Below are positions 12,701 to 26,963 of a stretch of 64,000 nucleotides of DNA, piece by piece; within the stretch, counting starts at the first letter, position 1; every line of letters begins with the position of its first letter. The notes under the pieces were generated by a model. That model made no database searches, had not been told where the DNA came from, and was given only the letters and a program-made list of their open reading frames with translations. A program made the position numbers and the translations under genes. This DNA comes from Larimichthys crocea (Eukaryota; Chordata; Actinopteri; Sciaenidae): the NCBI RefSeq assembly GCF_000972845.2, contig NC_040016.1:9630701-9694700 (forward strand), read 5' to 3'.

Positions 12701-15700
12701 ATCTCCACGAGACCCTCTCATCAAAATCACATGTTTGCCGTTGGGTCACTTGCAACTATAATCTTCCACTGACCTCCAACCCTGTGATCGTAATATTTAC
12801 AAGTGTTGCCACATGAAGGGGCGTTATTTATTCCCCTCTCTTTGCTGGAATAAATGCGACTCCACTACGGGGAATCTTAGACAAGGCTTACACCTGAAAA
12901 TAAATGCATCAAATAAAAGCCACTAGTCTGAGTGACCAAGCTCAACATCGATGCAGCTGCTCCAAGAAGAGTGGAACTAGGGGAACAATCTGTTTCTCCC
13001 CAGGCTGCCCAACCATTTCTTTCAAATTTCTCTAAAAATGTGTTAGATTTTCAGCCAACTTTGAACCATCTGACTGCAGGACCTGCAGCTAAAGACACAA
13101 AGTAATTTGCAGGAAGACTGGGTTTCAGCTGTGTCTACAGGAGGTGTGTGTATAGTTGAGTCCTCCGACGACAGCCTTGGGCTATTTAACTCTTGAGCAG
13201 AGTCTCTGAGCTGGTGAAAGAAACCCAACAGTGAGAGACTGGCTGGAGTTTTTGGAATAGACTCAATTATATTTTTTGGAAGGTTAACATCAATTAATAA
13301 TGCACAAAATAAATCTGATCTGTCATTTGAAAATATTATATCTTTTTTTAGCACGGACATGCTGTGAGTAATTAAATACAGCTGGAAAAACAGTGAATGA
13401 AAGACTACAGATGGATGAATGAATGAATGAATGAACGTATGAATGAAAGCTACACCCACATGCAGGCCCGAGAGACAGCTTTTCAGTGTTATTGTTGTTA
13501 ACAAAGGAATAATCATGTCTGAGACTGAAGAGCAGACATCAGACACAAGGTGGTGGATCAGAAAGATAAGATAAGCTGAAGCTTTATTGATCCCACTGGG
13601 GATATTAAGTCGGTGTAGCAGGAAATTAAAACAGGTTCAATCAAGGAAAACTGAATTTCACAGGAAGAGACCGGCTCTTCATACTTTCTGGCTTCTGCTC
13701 CGGCTTGTCATTTCAGGTTGTGTATTAATGACGAGCCACAGAAAACAGGATCTTCACTCTCACTCAATATTCCTCCTCGACAATATCTGAACAATAGCTA
13801 CAGCCCACAGTCTCTACCTTACTTCTCACTGAGCAGCAAGAGGATCCAAATGGGATTTCACAGTTTTCTTTCAGCAAAATTAATTTTGTTGGCAGCCAGT
13901 AAGAACTGTTAGAAAATACCACAAGGCAATCACCATGTGGCCACACTATTGATTTAGCTATTTCTGTACAATTAAATGCTATCACGACTATAGTCATGAA
14001 AACAATCCTCCTCCAGACAGCGTTACTGCCTGGACTGTCAAACTTTTCTATAGGTTATGATTGTAACTGGGAATATCCTTTCATATAAATGATGCTAACA
14101 CAGTTTCAATTGTGTCATTGTTAATTATACTTGGTCCCAAAGAGCTTCACAATGGCCTAATTATGAGAACAATAAATACAAATCTTAAAGCGCTCACTCA
14201 AATTAAGAAACATAAAAAAGGAAGAAACCATGTGAAGACAGGGGACTCCCCTTTTAACTATAGTCACAAAGCGATGGGTAGTTAGAGGAAGAAAACAATC
14301 ATTAAGACTGCTTTATTGACTAGCATGAAATCATTCATTTTTTCGGAAAGTGACGTGTGTTTTGTGGCAGGAATACATTTTTCCACCTTCGCTGTGAAGT
14401 TTCACACAACTCCCACAATCCTCTTCTCATATTTAGAAAGAGTAGGGCTGTACGACAACATTTGGATTTTTAATTTGGAGCCAGACCTGCAGCTGAGGCC
14501 AAGTAGAGCATGAGAAGAGGGACTATCCGAGTTTTATTATGCAGCCGGAGAGGGGACAATGAGTGAAACAGATATATAGTAAAACGGCATAAAAATATAG
14601 AGTGATGATCTGTTTCCAAGAGTTTCTGAACACCCTGACCTGAAGTCAAAGGCTTGCAGGTATAACTTTCAGAAGAGGGACAATAATGCATTAAAATGCA
14701 TATTCTTGTAATTGACTTGTATGCACTCTTGATTAATCACATGCTCCACATAACACTCGTCTGTTTCAGCATCCAAATGTACAGATGGCAGGAGCAAGGA
14801 GTGTTGCCAGCTCTGCCCTTTAGTGGTTTGACTCTTATCACATTGCACAGATGAATAAGTCATATAAGGCAGCTCCGCCATCTCTTCTGTTTCACCTCAG
14901 GGGGCAGAAGACTGCTGAAGTTGCCTGGAGCTCGTCCAGTTTTGGGCACTAAGCCACTGTGAATAAGAAGACATTACTCTGACAGTGCAGCACCAGTACA
15001 GCATGTCCTCATCCCTGACATACGCTCGTCTATCTGTAGGGTTTCCTGGAGAAAATCCTATTATTAACAATCCAGTCCTTCCAGTCCTTGGCCAATTATT
15101 GTAGGAAACATAGCACAGAAAACTGTGTAGATGGAAAGTAAACAAAAACAAAACCCTGCAGACACAGCAATGTTAATTAGAAAGATTCATCACAACTTAT
15201 TATTGCTTATGTTATCTGACAGTGTTACAACAACACAGGCTAATGTACTGACAGCTCATTTAAAACTACAACTGAGAAAATGTGGGCTTGGGAGACATGC
15301 TGTCTTCATTAATACTGCCCTCTAATTATGTTATACTAATCTTTGACTGTAGAAACTTAAAGGTTTAATGCAAAAATAATTCATAAATACAACAAAATAT
15401 TAATTATGTGGTGTTTTTTTTGGGTGGGGGGGCTCAAATCACATCAACATCTTGGCTATAAACTATGACAGGAAACATCCATACATCCACTCTGCACCTT
15501 TTTTCATATTAAAACATATGGGAAGCAGCTGCAGGATGCCAAGAGCTGTTCGCTGAAAAAAAGAAAAAGACGGAAAGAAAAAAATGCTATTTTGGCTGCG
15601 TGAAAGCTGACAGGAAAAAACAAAACAAAAAAACATCTCTTTAGAGAAGTGAGTGACGTTGACTATCTGTTTCTCAACAGACACCTCAAAATGAACCAGA

Positions 15701-18700
15701 AAACCGTTTCACCACAACGATAACATTTAGGTTCAGGTTTTGTTTAAACCCCTTCTAGAGAGGTGTTGTTTCAGCTTCATTTTGGAGGCTGCAGTTTGTG
15801 GTGGTTCAATAATGTTGCATTAGAATGAGAGGCATCATGTCCAACCTGTTTATATCAATAAGAGAATACACAATAGAAATACATCTCAGTATATTGTAAT
15901 ACAACTCAACAGTACTACAAAATGCATCGTCCAAAATGACCATGATCTTGACTAGGCAGGATAGACATAGGTGACCACAGTCAGTTTATAATAAGGACAG
16001 ATTTAAATTAACTCCAGCCCTACTGGTGCCTCTAGTTGACTAGACTTTACTTGACTTGTATTTGACTTGGTGTACACACTTGGGCAAAGTCAAATTTTTA
16101 GTCTAAATCTGACAAAAACATCAGCCTACGACAGAACGTAGGCTGAAGAAGAAGAGAAAAGAGAGATGATGAAACCGAATAATAGAGAAAGAAATAAAAT
16201 GTCAGAGCGACAAAGAGATTGAAAAGAACTGGCTGAGCTCAGCGATGAAATAAGGTGTGAGAGATCGATCTGAAGGAGACACGGTGTATTACTTACAGTG
16301 TAGAGTTCATTCGTCACCTTCACGAGCTCCTCGTGCATCTGGATCCCAATGTCCTTGCTCTGCAACGCAACAAATAGGAAGAACAGAGGTGAGAAAACAA
16401 ATAATACTCGAGCCTTCAGATGTGAACGGCTAGAACAAACTCACTGGTTATGCTGACACTATGTCTTCGGTGAGTCATAGAGAAAGGTCTTGACAAATTT
16501 TGGATGAATTGGCAACAAAAAAAGATGCCTCTAAAATATATGACTGATGCTTTAATGCTCACTAGATGACCCTGTCCATTTCAAAAAAATAAAAATAAAA
16601 ATTGATTTCTGGTAAGAGTATTATGTTGTCATGTTTTTATTGGCCATAAATGTCAGACCTATTAAATTCTAATTGTATTCTTTTAAAAATGTAAACTCCA
16701 CAACCAAAGACACAACCATTTTCCCACTTCGTTTCTAGTCCTTCCTTCCAGTTAAAAATAAAACAGAGCATGAGGAAATTAAACGAAAACATGGAGGACA
16801 CTACTTTAAAAAAAATGTGTTAGTTGACTTGCTACTGAGGATGACAATTCTATTGTACAGTGTACAAGCGATCGCAGCGCCGTGGGGCTTTGAGTACGTT
16901 ACAAATTTATCGCAGCAATGTATCAATGAACAGCGAGAACATGTAACTGCCACAAGCACAGTTAACTTCCTGTGATTATTGCACCAAACGTTGCGTGTGT
17001 GTGTGTGTGTGTGTGAGAAGTGCGTCAAGGGTTGAAGACAATGTGTGACATACTGTCTTCTTTCACTATACTCTACAGACATAAATCATAATTAATAATG
17101 TATGAAGAGGAGGCGCTTAAGCCTTCAATTCTCTCAAATTTGTTCTGTTCGGTGTCTCACTGAAGAGACTGTAAGAGATACTTCATGAAGTTTGGTCTCT
17201 ACCACATCTATTAATACACATGCACCTTGGCTTTTTTTTTGACATGACACCACACACAGTTTGCATTGTGATTAAAAAAACAAACATGGGAGACACCTGA
17301 ACTGAAAGAAAAAAGAAAACTGACAGAGTGAATGCAATAATGTCTGTTAGTGGAGTAGAGAGAAGCATAAAGCGTTTATTTGAACACTGCAAGGTGAGAA
17401 AACGCAGCTCTGGTATCTCTCAGCGTGATGGTCTGACACATTCAAAAAAAAAAACAGAATTAACACCTCTTCGAACTTCGCAGGAACTGTTATGAGAAGG
17501 GTGATACAAAAAACATCTTCAGTTCAAACACAAACGGAAAATTATTATCTATCTATTTATTATCTTCCGGGCTAATTTCACAATATGGTTTTTCACTTCA
17601 TTGAAATTTGCCGCCTTTACTAGTCAGTCTAGCAGTCATCCCAACTTTAGGGCCTCCGGTTCACTTTGTTTTGGTACATTTAGTGGACATTCAGTATATA
17701 GTTTTGACTCAAAATATAGACTAATTTTCTACAAATTATACAGACGAATTCAGACTTTTCAACCTGCCAATGTTCAACCTCATGTATTATCATCATGTAT
17801 TAGTCACGGTTTCCCAGCCAGCTGTAGCAGCCCACTTTAATTCCACTATCTAATCACATATTCTGATGTTCAGCAGCATGAATACACAAAGATGACATCT
17901 GGATCTACATTTTATGAACAGAAAAAGAGACCAAAAACAACTTGTACAAGCCTGTTAGGGCCAGACTTGATGTTTGTGTCATTTTTATACAGATTATTAT
18001 AGTTCATTAGATGGTAATGATGGTAGGGGCAGAGTTTACTTGAGGTGGTACAACAGCACAGCAGCGTTGCCTTGTTTTTGGTTTGTTAAAAGGGGAAAAT
18101 AAAATCAGCCAAAATGGAGGCAGCAGTTGTGACATTGTGATTCAGGTCGTTCCATGTGTGAGTCAAGAAACAGAGCCCCATTAAGGTGTTGGAAGTTTGA
18201 CAGAACCGACTACCACAGAGCCAAAGTCCACCGTGTTACAGCTACAAACAACAAACTTTCACACAGCCTGGCTGCTCTGACGAGACAGAATAAGTAATGA
18301 GGAATGCACAGCAGACTACAAGAAAGCTGACTTATGGGGAATAAAAATGAGGCTGCTAAAACATCGAAACAAATCCACCTTGCCATTCAATTTTCAAAAG
18401 TATTTACGGGAAGCAACTGATGGTCAAAGGTCAATAAAATTAAGGCCACGTTCATGAGTGAAACAATAGCACCCATCATGCAAACAGCATTCATCTAATT
18501 AGGTTAGACGGGTGGCCTGTTGATGTGTAGCTAACAATAACCGATGCCTCGCATGCTATAAAGAGCATAGTACGTGGTTTGCTGTCAGACATGACGATAA
18601 CATCTAAAAACGGTAGAACGGCCTGTGCTTGCTACCTTTCTTACACACTTTAACACCTGACTCATTAATTCTGGTGCAACAGTGACTCAGCAAGAAGCAG

Positions 18701-20094
18701 AATCGCCCTTACACATATTAATCATGATGAGAAGTATCATTTTCGGTCAGATCAATACAAGGAGGAGCTGTGCTGAAAGAAAAGCTCACTGCACCTATCC
18801 AGTACAGACAATGACTGACTCATGTACACACCCGCCCACCCCGTGCACACACACACACTCATACCACATCATACTCAAACCACACCTACCCACTGTTCAG
18901 AGGGATTCAAAAACAGATAAAAGTTAACATTTTTGTCCACACCCTGCTTTGCTAGAATAACTGTGCATGAAAAAACTCGCTACTGGTGAGTCAGAAATGT
19001 AACAAATCATCAAAGAGGGAAAAAAAAAACCCTGCTCTTCTTCACGTAACTAGATTATGAAATGAATCCAGAAGACATAAAAAGATGACCTTAGTAACAC
19101 AGGAGGGATGTGTTGTTTTTTTATTTAGTTTTTAATCTGGAGTGCATGCATTAATGTCCTACTCAAGCAAGCATTGGACTGAATGTGATAAATGGGGAAA
19201 ATCCTCAGAGGGCTCCGAGCAGCTGGTGAATGGCATCTGTATGCATCAGTGGCTCTGAAGTGAGACAGACTGCAGCATGTACTGCAGAGGCTCAAGGGGG
19301 ATGCAGGGAGGGTTCAACCAGCGACTGAGCGCCTGTGATGCAACACAGTGTAAGAGCTGTGGCGGGTCATATCGTAACGGCGCCTATAGTAATGCCCGAG
19401 AATATACATTCTGAACATGTTTCCTCCTATGAAAGGCAAAGAAAACAGCACAGCTGCACCTGCTGTGGTTTATTAATTCATTGTCTTTGTAATTAATTTA
19501 TACAGAGAGTCATGGAGCATCAGGCACGCATCAGAGAAACACTTCCTCCTGTAAATTCACTCACGCCAGTCGCAGTTTTCCTTGTTGTTATTCTTGTAAA
19601 GATTTTCTTGAAAGATTCATTTCTTTGTATTCAGCTCAAAAAAAAAAAACAGCTGTATAGAATAACATGTACAGCACTCTAACGTGTAGAACATAACACA
19701 ATTATAAATGGCATGACAAACACTATATATCAACAACATGCGACATTCTTACGATACTGTAAGTCACAGTTTCGATGCATGTTCATACATCCATCACATA
19801 CTACATGTCAGCAGCTGTACTTTTTCTCTTGATCACCTTGTCATGTCCAACAGTCAATCATTTTAAAATCCTTTCATTCACATTCCCGTTTTTTTTTTTT
19901 ATGTCCTCCTGTGCTCCGTGACATTTCTGATACATTATTTATGGCCTCCCAATATGTCTGCCAGCAAATTGCAGCAAAAGCCATCCATTCATATTTTCAA
20001 ATATAGAAAAAGCTACCTGAGGGCAGCTGACAGAAAGAGGGATGGACTTTGTTGTTTTCAGCTCTGGCACAGTTTCTGACAAACATGAGTATCC

Positions 20095-20142
<48 letters not shown>

Positions 20143-23100
20143 ATCTGAATGGAGCCTAGTAAGCAGGGTGCAGCTCACCTACAGGAAGGCCTGCAAGGTG
20201 AAAACAGCGTTCTGATGTTTGGTTAAGACCTCAGTCATCTCTGCTATGTGCTGACAGGGAGCCAGTGAATGTTGCTCACACTAGTCGGAGCTGCAGGATG
20301 TTTGGCCAGTCTTGGGCCAGGGGGTCTCAGCTTCAGTTTTTTCCCCCATGATATTTTGACTGGCTTGCAGGCCTGACAGAATTCCTATACCTTCTACTAA
20401 CACCATGTGCGTTGAGACAGAGCTCAGAGCACTGTATTTCTTTGTGCTACCATCAGTCAGCATGCTACACCCAAACTGAAACCAAACATTGAGAGAAGCT
20501 GCTCTCTTACAGCTGTTGCACCTTGTGCCTTGCAAGCAACACAATGAAGCAAATAAAAGCTTGGCATTTATATCGTCCCTGGACTTTGACATTTCTGGCG
20601 ATAAGAGCATGATAGGAAGAAAAGAGGACGATAAGTCTTACTGACCTTCTTGAACAGGCGGATGACATCCTCGCTGATCTGGGCCAAGCGGAGGATGACA
20701 TTGTTGGTGTAGATGTCACTGAGTGTGGCGTGGTCACGGCTCTCACGCCTTGTTTGGTTTAGCACCAGGTACCAGCAGTTTACCGAGGACAACAGGTGCT
20801 GGTCTTTCCTGAAAAACAAAACAAAAAAAAAACATGATGAATATACAACATACTGTCAGAACGTCTCTCAGAATAAAACTAAGCCATGATAATCGCTTTT
20901 AATGGTCATTTCGCTTTAAATTTTCAGAAATATTCTGTTTTATTATTATTTTCAGTTTTATAGGCCACAAAACACAGAGCAGAACTGAGGCTGGTTGTTA
21001 GTAATTAGTTTTGCAGGTACTTGGTCATAAACCAAAGTATTGAACAGTCAAATTTTGACCTGATAATAGCACTAGATGAAAAATTAGGGGATCTCCAAAG
21101 TTATTACAATTCAACAAGCAGGTTACAAGACATTTCACACACAAAAAACACAAACGCCAGGGACCATTTCTCCTCTGTGGATCATGAATGGCTGTACAAC
21201 ATTTCGTGGCAATCAATAAAATACGTTTTTCAGAGATATCATTTTGGACCAAAGTGGAGGACTGACAGAATGGGATTGCCTTCCCTAGAGCCACGTTTTT
21301 AAAAAATACACTGATGGATTTCTACTCCAATAACTAGATGGTTATTGGAAGAAATACAACAGAGGGAACAAGTCCCAAACAAGGCCAGATGGTGCACTAC
21401 AGAGTTTTATAAGCAGTAATAATATTGTTTGGCAAAAGATTAAAGCATTGGAAGTTATTGTTAAAGTACATAAGACAGCCACGATCTTCTAAAAGAAGAC
21501 AACTTGTTGTCACATAAAATACCAAAGTGTTTCATTTTTCTTTCTTAGTTTCTGCCCGTGAATGTCTCCCCTCCCTCACGCCATCATTTCCTTTCTGTCT
21601 TCCCCTCCTCCCTCACTCCAAACAACGCTACGGTCGAAGGCATGAACTTGTTAAATGTATAATGCTGGTGACCATAATGATCCAGAGAATCATGGGGCAC
21701 TGATTGCTGCATAATCAGTTTAAACTGTCTCCTCCTCGGGTGCTTTCAGATAGAAAGACTAAGGCACTGAGACATCGAACCAGACACACACACACACACA
21801 ATCTCTTCAAACCCATACCCTTGTCTGGATCCTATCTGAGCATTAATCAATCAACCAAGCCCGAGGAGAAGACAAAAAGAGAGAGGGAAATGAGAGCAAA
21901 GGAGAGAGAGATCCAGAGCAGGGCGGGGGGATACGGTTTCACTGTGGAGCAGGAAAAAAAACGATGAGCAGCACCAACATCAAAGAGCCCCCCCTCCATC
22001 AGAGAGCTTCCATAATGCCAATCACATCTAATGAAGTTGATATCAAGCTACTCCAGAGTGCTTTCTCCATTATTCCTTCACTCAACTCAGCCCCTAAACG
22101 CACTTACACAGGGCTGACTGAGCACCAGGACATCGTTCTCATAACATCAGAAAACAGGATGGCATGTGTTGTAAACTTCATCCCTTACTGCCGGGCCTGC
22201 TTCTCCCATGTTAGACTGAGACTGGTGTCCTACGATACACTGTGTCTGAAAGGCGAGTCAATTAATAACTTGATATCACAGAAATGTAAGCGCTGAGTGA
22301 ATCCAGCCATCAGTCAATGCCACATTTCACTCTCGCAATCAAAAAGTAATAATAAAACGATTAAACTGGACATTAATTTGCTGTCAAAACTAAATGAACC
22401 CGACTGGCATACAAAGCACGGGTAAGATTTTTCAGTTTTACTAACAATAGAGGACCTAATGTAGACTATATTCTTCTTCACTCCACTGGGATGGCCTATT
22501 TCTACTATCTCACCATCCCTCATTTTGTACTAGTTCTGCTTGACTGGCCTATCTGCCTGTAAGGGACGAAGCTCCTCGGTGTATAATTGCTGTCTGTGGT
22601 TGAGAGGTTCAGGGAACAAGCACCTCTACTCTCTGCTAATCCCTAAAAATGGTCAGAGATGCTTCATCATATCCCTAAACACAACCAGGCTACATTTTTA
22701 GTGACTTTTTTTTTGTGTCCTCCTCAGCTTTTCATATAAACACTGTGCACTAGAGGTTAGATCCATCCTCTGATGGTTAAAAGTGCTTATGAACACGGTC
22801 CTCAATACTGCTGCTATATCTTCTCCAGTCACTTTGTCCTTTTACATTAGTATGTGTTTGACTTTACAGGTTATTTAGCTACTTTTCCTGCCACACTGAC
22901 AACACTATAACCTACAGTGGTGTGCTATCTTATTGCTAACATGCTCACAATAATCAATACTAACATGCTGACGTTCAGCAGGTATGTTATCATGTTCACC
23001 ATCTTACTGCTAATTAGAAGTAAACCTAAAGTATAGACGATGGGGAAAATCAAAGTTATGCAGGTATTTGGTCGTAACCCAAAAGACGAGACACCTTTAA

Positions 23101-26100
23101 AGACCAGATAGTAGTGCGGGATGAAGAGTCAGAGGATGGTCAAAATTAATAAAAATGTATCCTTATTTATTTCACATATTTCACTTGATATATGAAAACT
23201 TTGACCTGAGGACAGAAAAAGGGGATCGTCAATCTCAGTAGGCTTCATCTTCATCTGTATCTGTAGAGGTATCACTACTAGGGGTGTCACAATATACCAG
23301 TAGTGACAATAATTGTGATATTTAAAAATGAAATAGGGATATTGTGTTACTAAAACACATATTATACTATTGTGTAAAACTTTACATTAAGGATTGACAA
23401 AGTCTGATAAATATTCAGGGTTAAAGTCTTGAAGAGAGAAACTGACAAAGGACGTAAGATCTTTTTTTTTTCCTCCAGTCACTGTCCTCATTTCACAGGA
23501 ATCAGGAGCAGAAGGTCAGTAATTAGGCCCATGTACCAGTGAGCAGAGTATTTTAACACAGTAATAAATGTACCTCCTCCACTTGTTTTATGGGACAGAG
23601 GTCTTTTCTATACTGGCTCTTGTACAGGCCTATCCATCACAAAGGATCGACCTCAGCATGCAGCAAAACTCATTCTCCCATCTCTACTCTTCTCTTTGCT
23701 GATTTCCCGTAAAATGCTGAGCATCAGTCCAGGGCCTGGTCAATTAATCTAGAGGGCTTCAAAAGGATCGGGTTAGGATGGCTCCGTGCCCTCGGTATTT
23801 ATACACAGGATATCATTAACATGCAGGAGGCAAACGATGAGCTCTTAGGGTCTCTAGAGAAGGGAGAAGGAAGAGGAGGAGGAGAGACGAGTGCAGCTTT
23901 CTGGCATCCTATTACATCTGTCTAATCCTACAAAAGCACTGCCTGACTGTCTCCATGGTTTTTACAAGGTCTGCACTGCCTCACTGCCCCCTGTAAGGTA
24001 CATATATATGCAGTATAATATGTGAATGCATGGAGGAGCATGATCTGATACAGAGACAGTGGAAGTGAAAAAGGAAACAAAGAGTGTATGGTTGGAGAAT
24101 ATTGCAATAATCCTTTGATTCGAGGATAAACTGATGGCAAGCTGTGTCCATAATGTGCATACCATGAACAAGAAAGCATTGTATAGATTGCAAGTGCTTT
24201 AGTCATGGCGGCGCTGGATGCCACCATCTAATCATCCAAAGAATACGATGTGTCTGAGCCAGGATTTCCAGAAGGAAGTGTGTATTTATCAAACCAGGAC
24301 TCGGCTCCATGAAGGCCTTTAATCCCCTCCACACTGCCTGCCTGCTGCTTATCAATGAAACAGCCAAGAAAAAGGAGACAGAGCCAAGCACAGTTTCAAA
24401 AGACAAGGGGCATGTGGGCACACACCGTCAGCTTTGCCATTCAAATTTGCTTTGCCCCCCGTTTTCAAGCAGGGCTTCAATATGCTGCATTTCTGATTTG
24501 CACATCATTTAGCAGAGGTTTTTTTTTTTTTTTTTTCATGTGAGGAAACATGCTGCCAACATTTGATAATGCACAGCTGCACGGACACAGGGGCCAGAGC
24601 AGAGTGCGGCGCAATGTCGAGGAAGAGGAGACGAGGGTTTGACAAGATCTGAAACTGCAGACCAGCTAATCTATTGATGTTGTACATGCTGACTTCCACC
24701 AGCTGGACTTATCAGCCTGACAAGAGCAGGGGATTGACTGCTGTGTTCAAACTTAAGCCTGGGTAGATGTAGTTTAACCTTTTTCCCCTTTGCCCCTCAG
24801 AGTTTCCAAGAGCAGCCAGGGTGTAACAACACAGTTACACAAAATGGGACTAAAGCTGGAGCTATTGCTTGGTACCAGTGAGCAAAGCCTCTTGTACTAT
24901 CCTACAGCAGCAGACTTCAAACCTCCTAAGTATATCATAAGTAAAGCTTTGCATCACATTCTTTCAGAGCGGCTCTTTAAAGACTAACATGTTCATCACA
25001 CTTACTGGAATATCCATTGATACATTTTCAAAGCTGTGCCCTGCTGACCATGAAATGAACAGAGACATCTTTTGTAAAGTTTTGTAATGAACAAAAGCAC
25101 TTTCAAAACTAGAATAACTTGCTGTACAGAAGAACTGCCACTGTCAAACACTTTTCACCCCCAGCGCCTCCCAAACCAATCGCTTGGATACACACACACA
25201 CTTACACACACACACACACCAATTTGGACACCACTACAAGCTCCGTCTTATCTTTCCCAGACAGGTTATTCTCCATATCAATACTGCATGAGCTGCTTTT
25301 CTAATGGTGCTATGTTAAATATGTCTGTATGTCAGACAGATGATACCAATCCACTCTAATTGAATAGGCCACATTATAAATCCCATTGATGATATACCCT
25401 GAAACGTCTGCCCCATAATTAAAATCGAGTTAGCTGTTGTCTCTCAGGAACTGTGAACCAGTAAGAAAACAAAAAATGAAGTGGTGCACTATCTGGCAGA
25501 GCAACTGCAGTATGGAGCGGCTAAGTACTGTAACCCTTCAGTGTTTCTTTTCACTGTGGCAAACGAGGTAAAGTGGAAGAGCAGAATTATCCTTGGTCGG
25601 GTTGCTGCGGTGTAGCTGTAGCTGCAGTAGCTGTAAATCACAGCGGCATTCAGTTCGCTAATGAATCTGCACTGGACGGGTTCAGCTCAACAGACTGTAG
25701 GCTGTGATCCAGCACATATGGAAGTCCGTCCTGGTCGGGACGACTCTATTTTACTGCTCTGTTTTGATCAAAAACATAAAAAGGTGTAATTAGGGATAAG
25801 ATACCCCCTCTGCAGCACTTTTACTACAATGAAAGACAGCCGCGGGCATGTTGAAGGGTGTTGAGAAAAAGAATAGTTTAGATGTGTTGCACCAGATGAA
25901 ACACCACGCCAAAGATAACAAAGCCAAAACCAAAAAGCAACACAAAAAGAGGCTTAAGGGCCTAAAATTGTTTTCTGTGTTTCTGATGGTGCATGGATGG
26001 GCTTTGTGCCAACAAAGAGCTTTTATTGGACAAACACAAGTGTTTTTTCTTGCTTAGTCCCATTTGGTGTTTTGGTGGCTCGCCATGAACTTTACTACAC

Positions 26101-26932
26101 TAAAGTGGGAAGAAAGTCACAGTAAAGGGCGTGTCATAGCTGATTACCAGGATTTGTGGTTGCCTGCCTGCCTGCTCAGACCAGGATTGGATGGATGGCA
26201 CAAGGTGCAATCATGTTATGAGCATTTTTGTGGTTTCGCCAAAGGCTTAAAAAACCCATTTTGGATGATATACTGCTCAGTTTGAATTTAATGTACAGTG
26301 TGTGTTTTTGAAGCAGGAAAAGGTACAAATGGTTTTATTCTAATACATAAGAAAATATATGAATGTGAGGTAACACATTACCATACTTTCAGTATGACTG
26401 AATACCACACTCTCTATACATGTCAAGCTTGGGTAGTATCCTCCCACCCACACTTCCTTTGTGGTCTTCCACTGTTCAGTTCTTTGGTTCCTATTGTTTG
26501 AGCGTTTCACGTCTATACACATTTTTCTCAATAAATGGAGTTTAAAAAGAAGCAAGTAAAGTATACGTGGCTTTGCATTAAAAGTGTCATACATTGGTGT
26601 TGCCTATTTAGATACCGCTTTGTGTGTTCATATGTGTGTGTGTGTGTGTCCCTGTCAACCCAGTGCAGTGAGACACTTTTTGGCTTCTGGCTTTTGGGTA
26701 CACCACGATCTTGGCAGTGTAAAGTGTGATATTATTAGAACATGTGTTGGAGGATTAGGTGTTTTTTCTAACACCTGCCCGTAGCTGTGTGGATAACATC
26801 ACCGGTAAAGTTCAAAGGTTAAGCCACTGTGTCTCAGCAACAGCAGAACACTTCTGTCTACTATCAGCCAGAGTGAAGCATGCCTCCTCCAAAACAGCTG
26901 GACTCAATTATCCAGTCAAATCCTCCTCCACT

Positions 26933-26963
<31 letters not shown>

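Larger units (their letters stand above)
10739..16296 (-). other. srgap3: srgap3 intron 4
   Basis: 5.6 kb intron. It holds the repeat chain at 11020-11585, an ATGA tandem at about 13412-13436 and a LINE/SINE-tail-like segment at 13562-13610. The rest is unique AT-rich sequence with no supported gene. Confidence 0.7.
16360..20645 (-). other. srgap3: srgap3 intron 3
   Basis: 4.3 kb intron with a GT microsatellite near 16994-17015 and an AC microsatellite at 20099-20138. No other feature could be supported. Confidence 0.75.

Noticed and set aside
13043..13546. 167-codon open frame on the minus strand in srgap3 intron 4
   Set aside because: No family resemblance; part of the peptide is produced by the ATGA tandem repeat. 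No splice or Kozak support.
21021..21302. Plus- and minus-strand open frames around 21025-21300
   Set aside because: They lie within an interspersed repeat and encode nothing recognisable.
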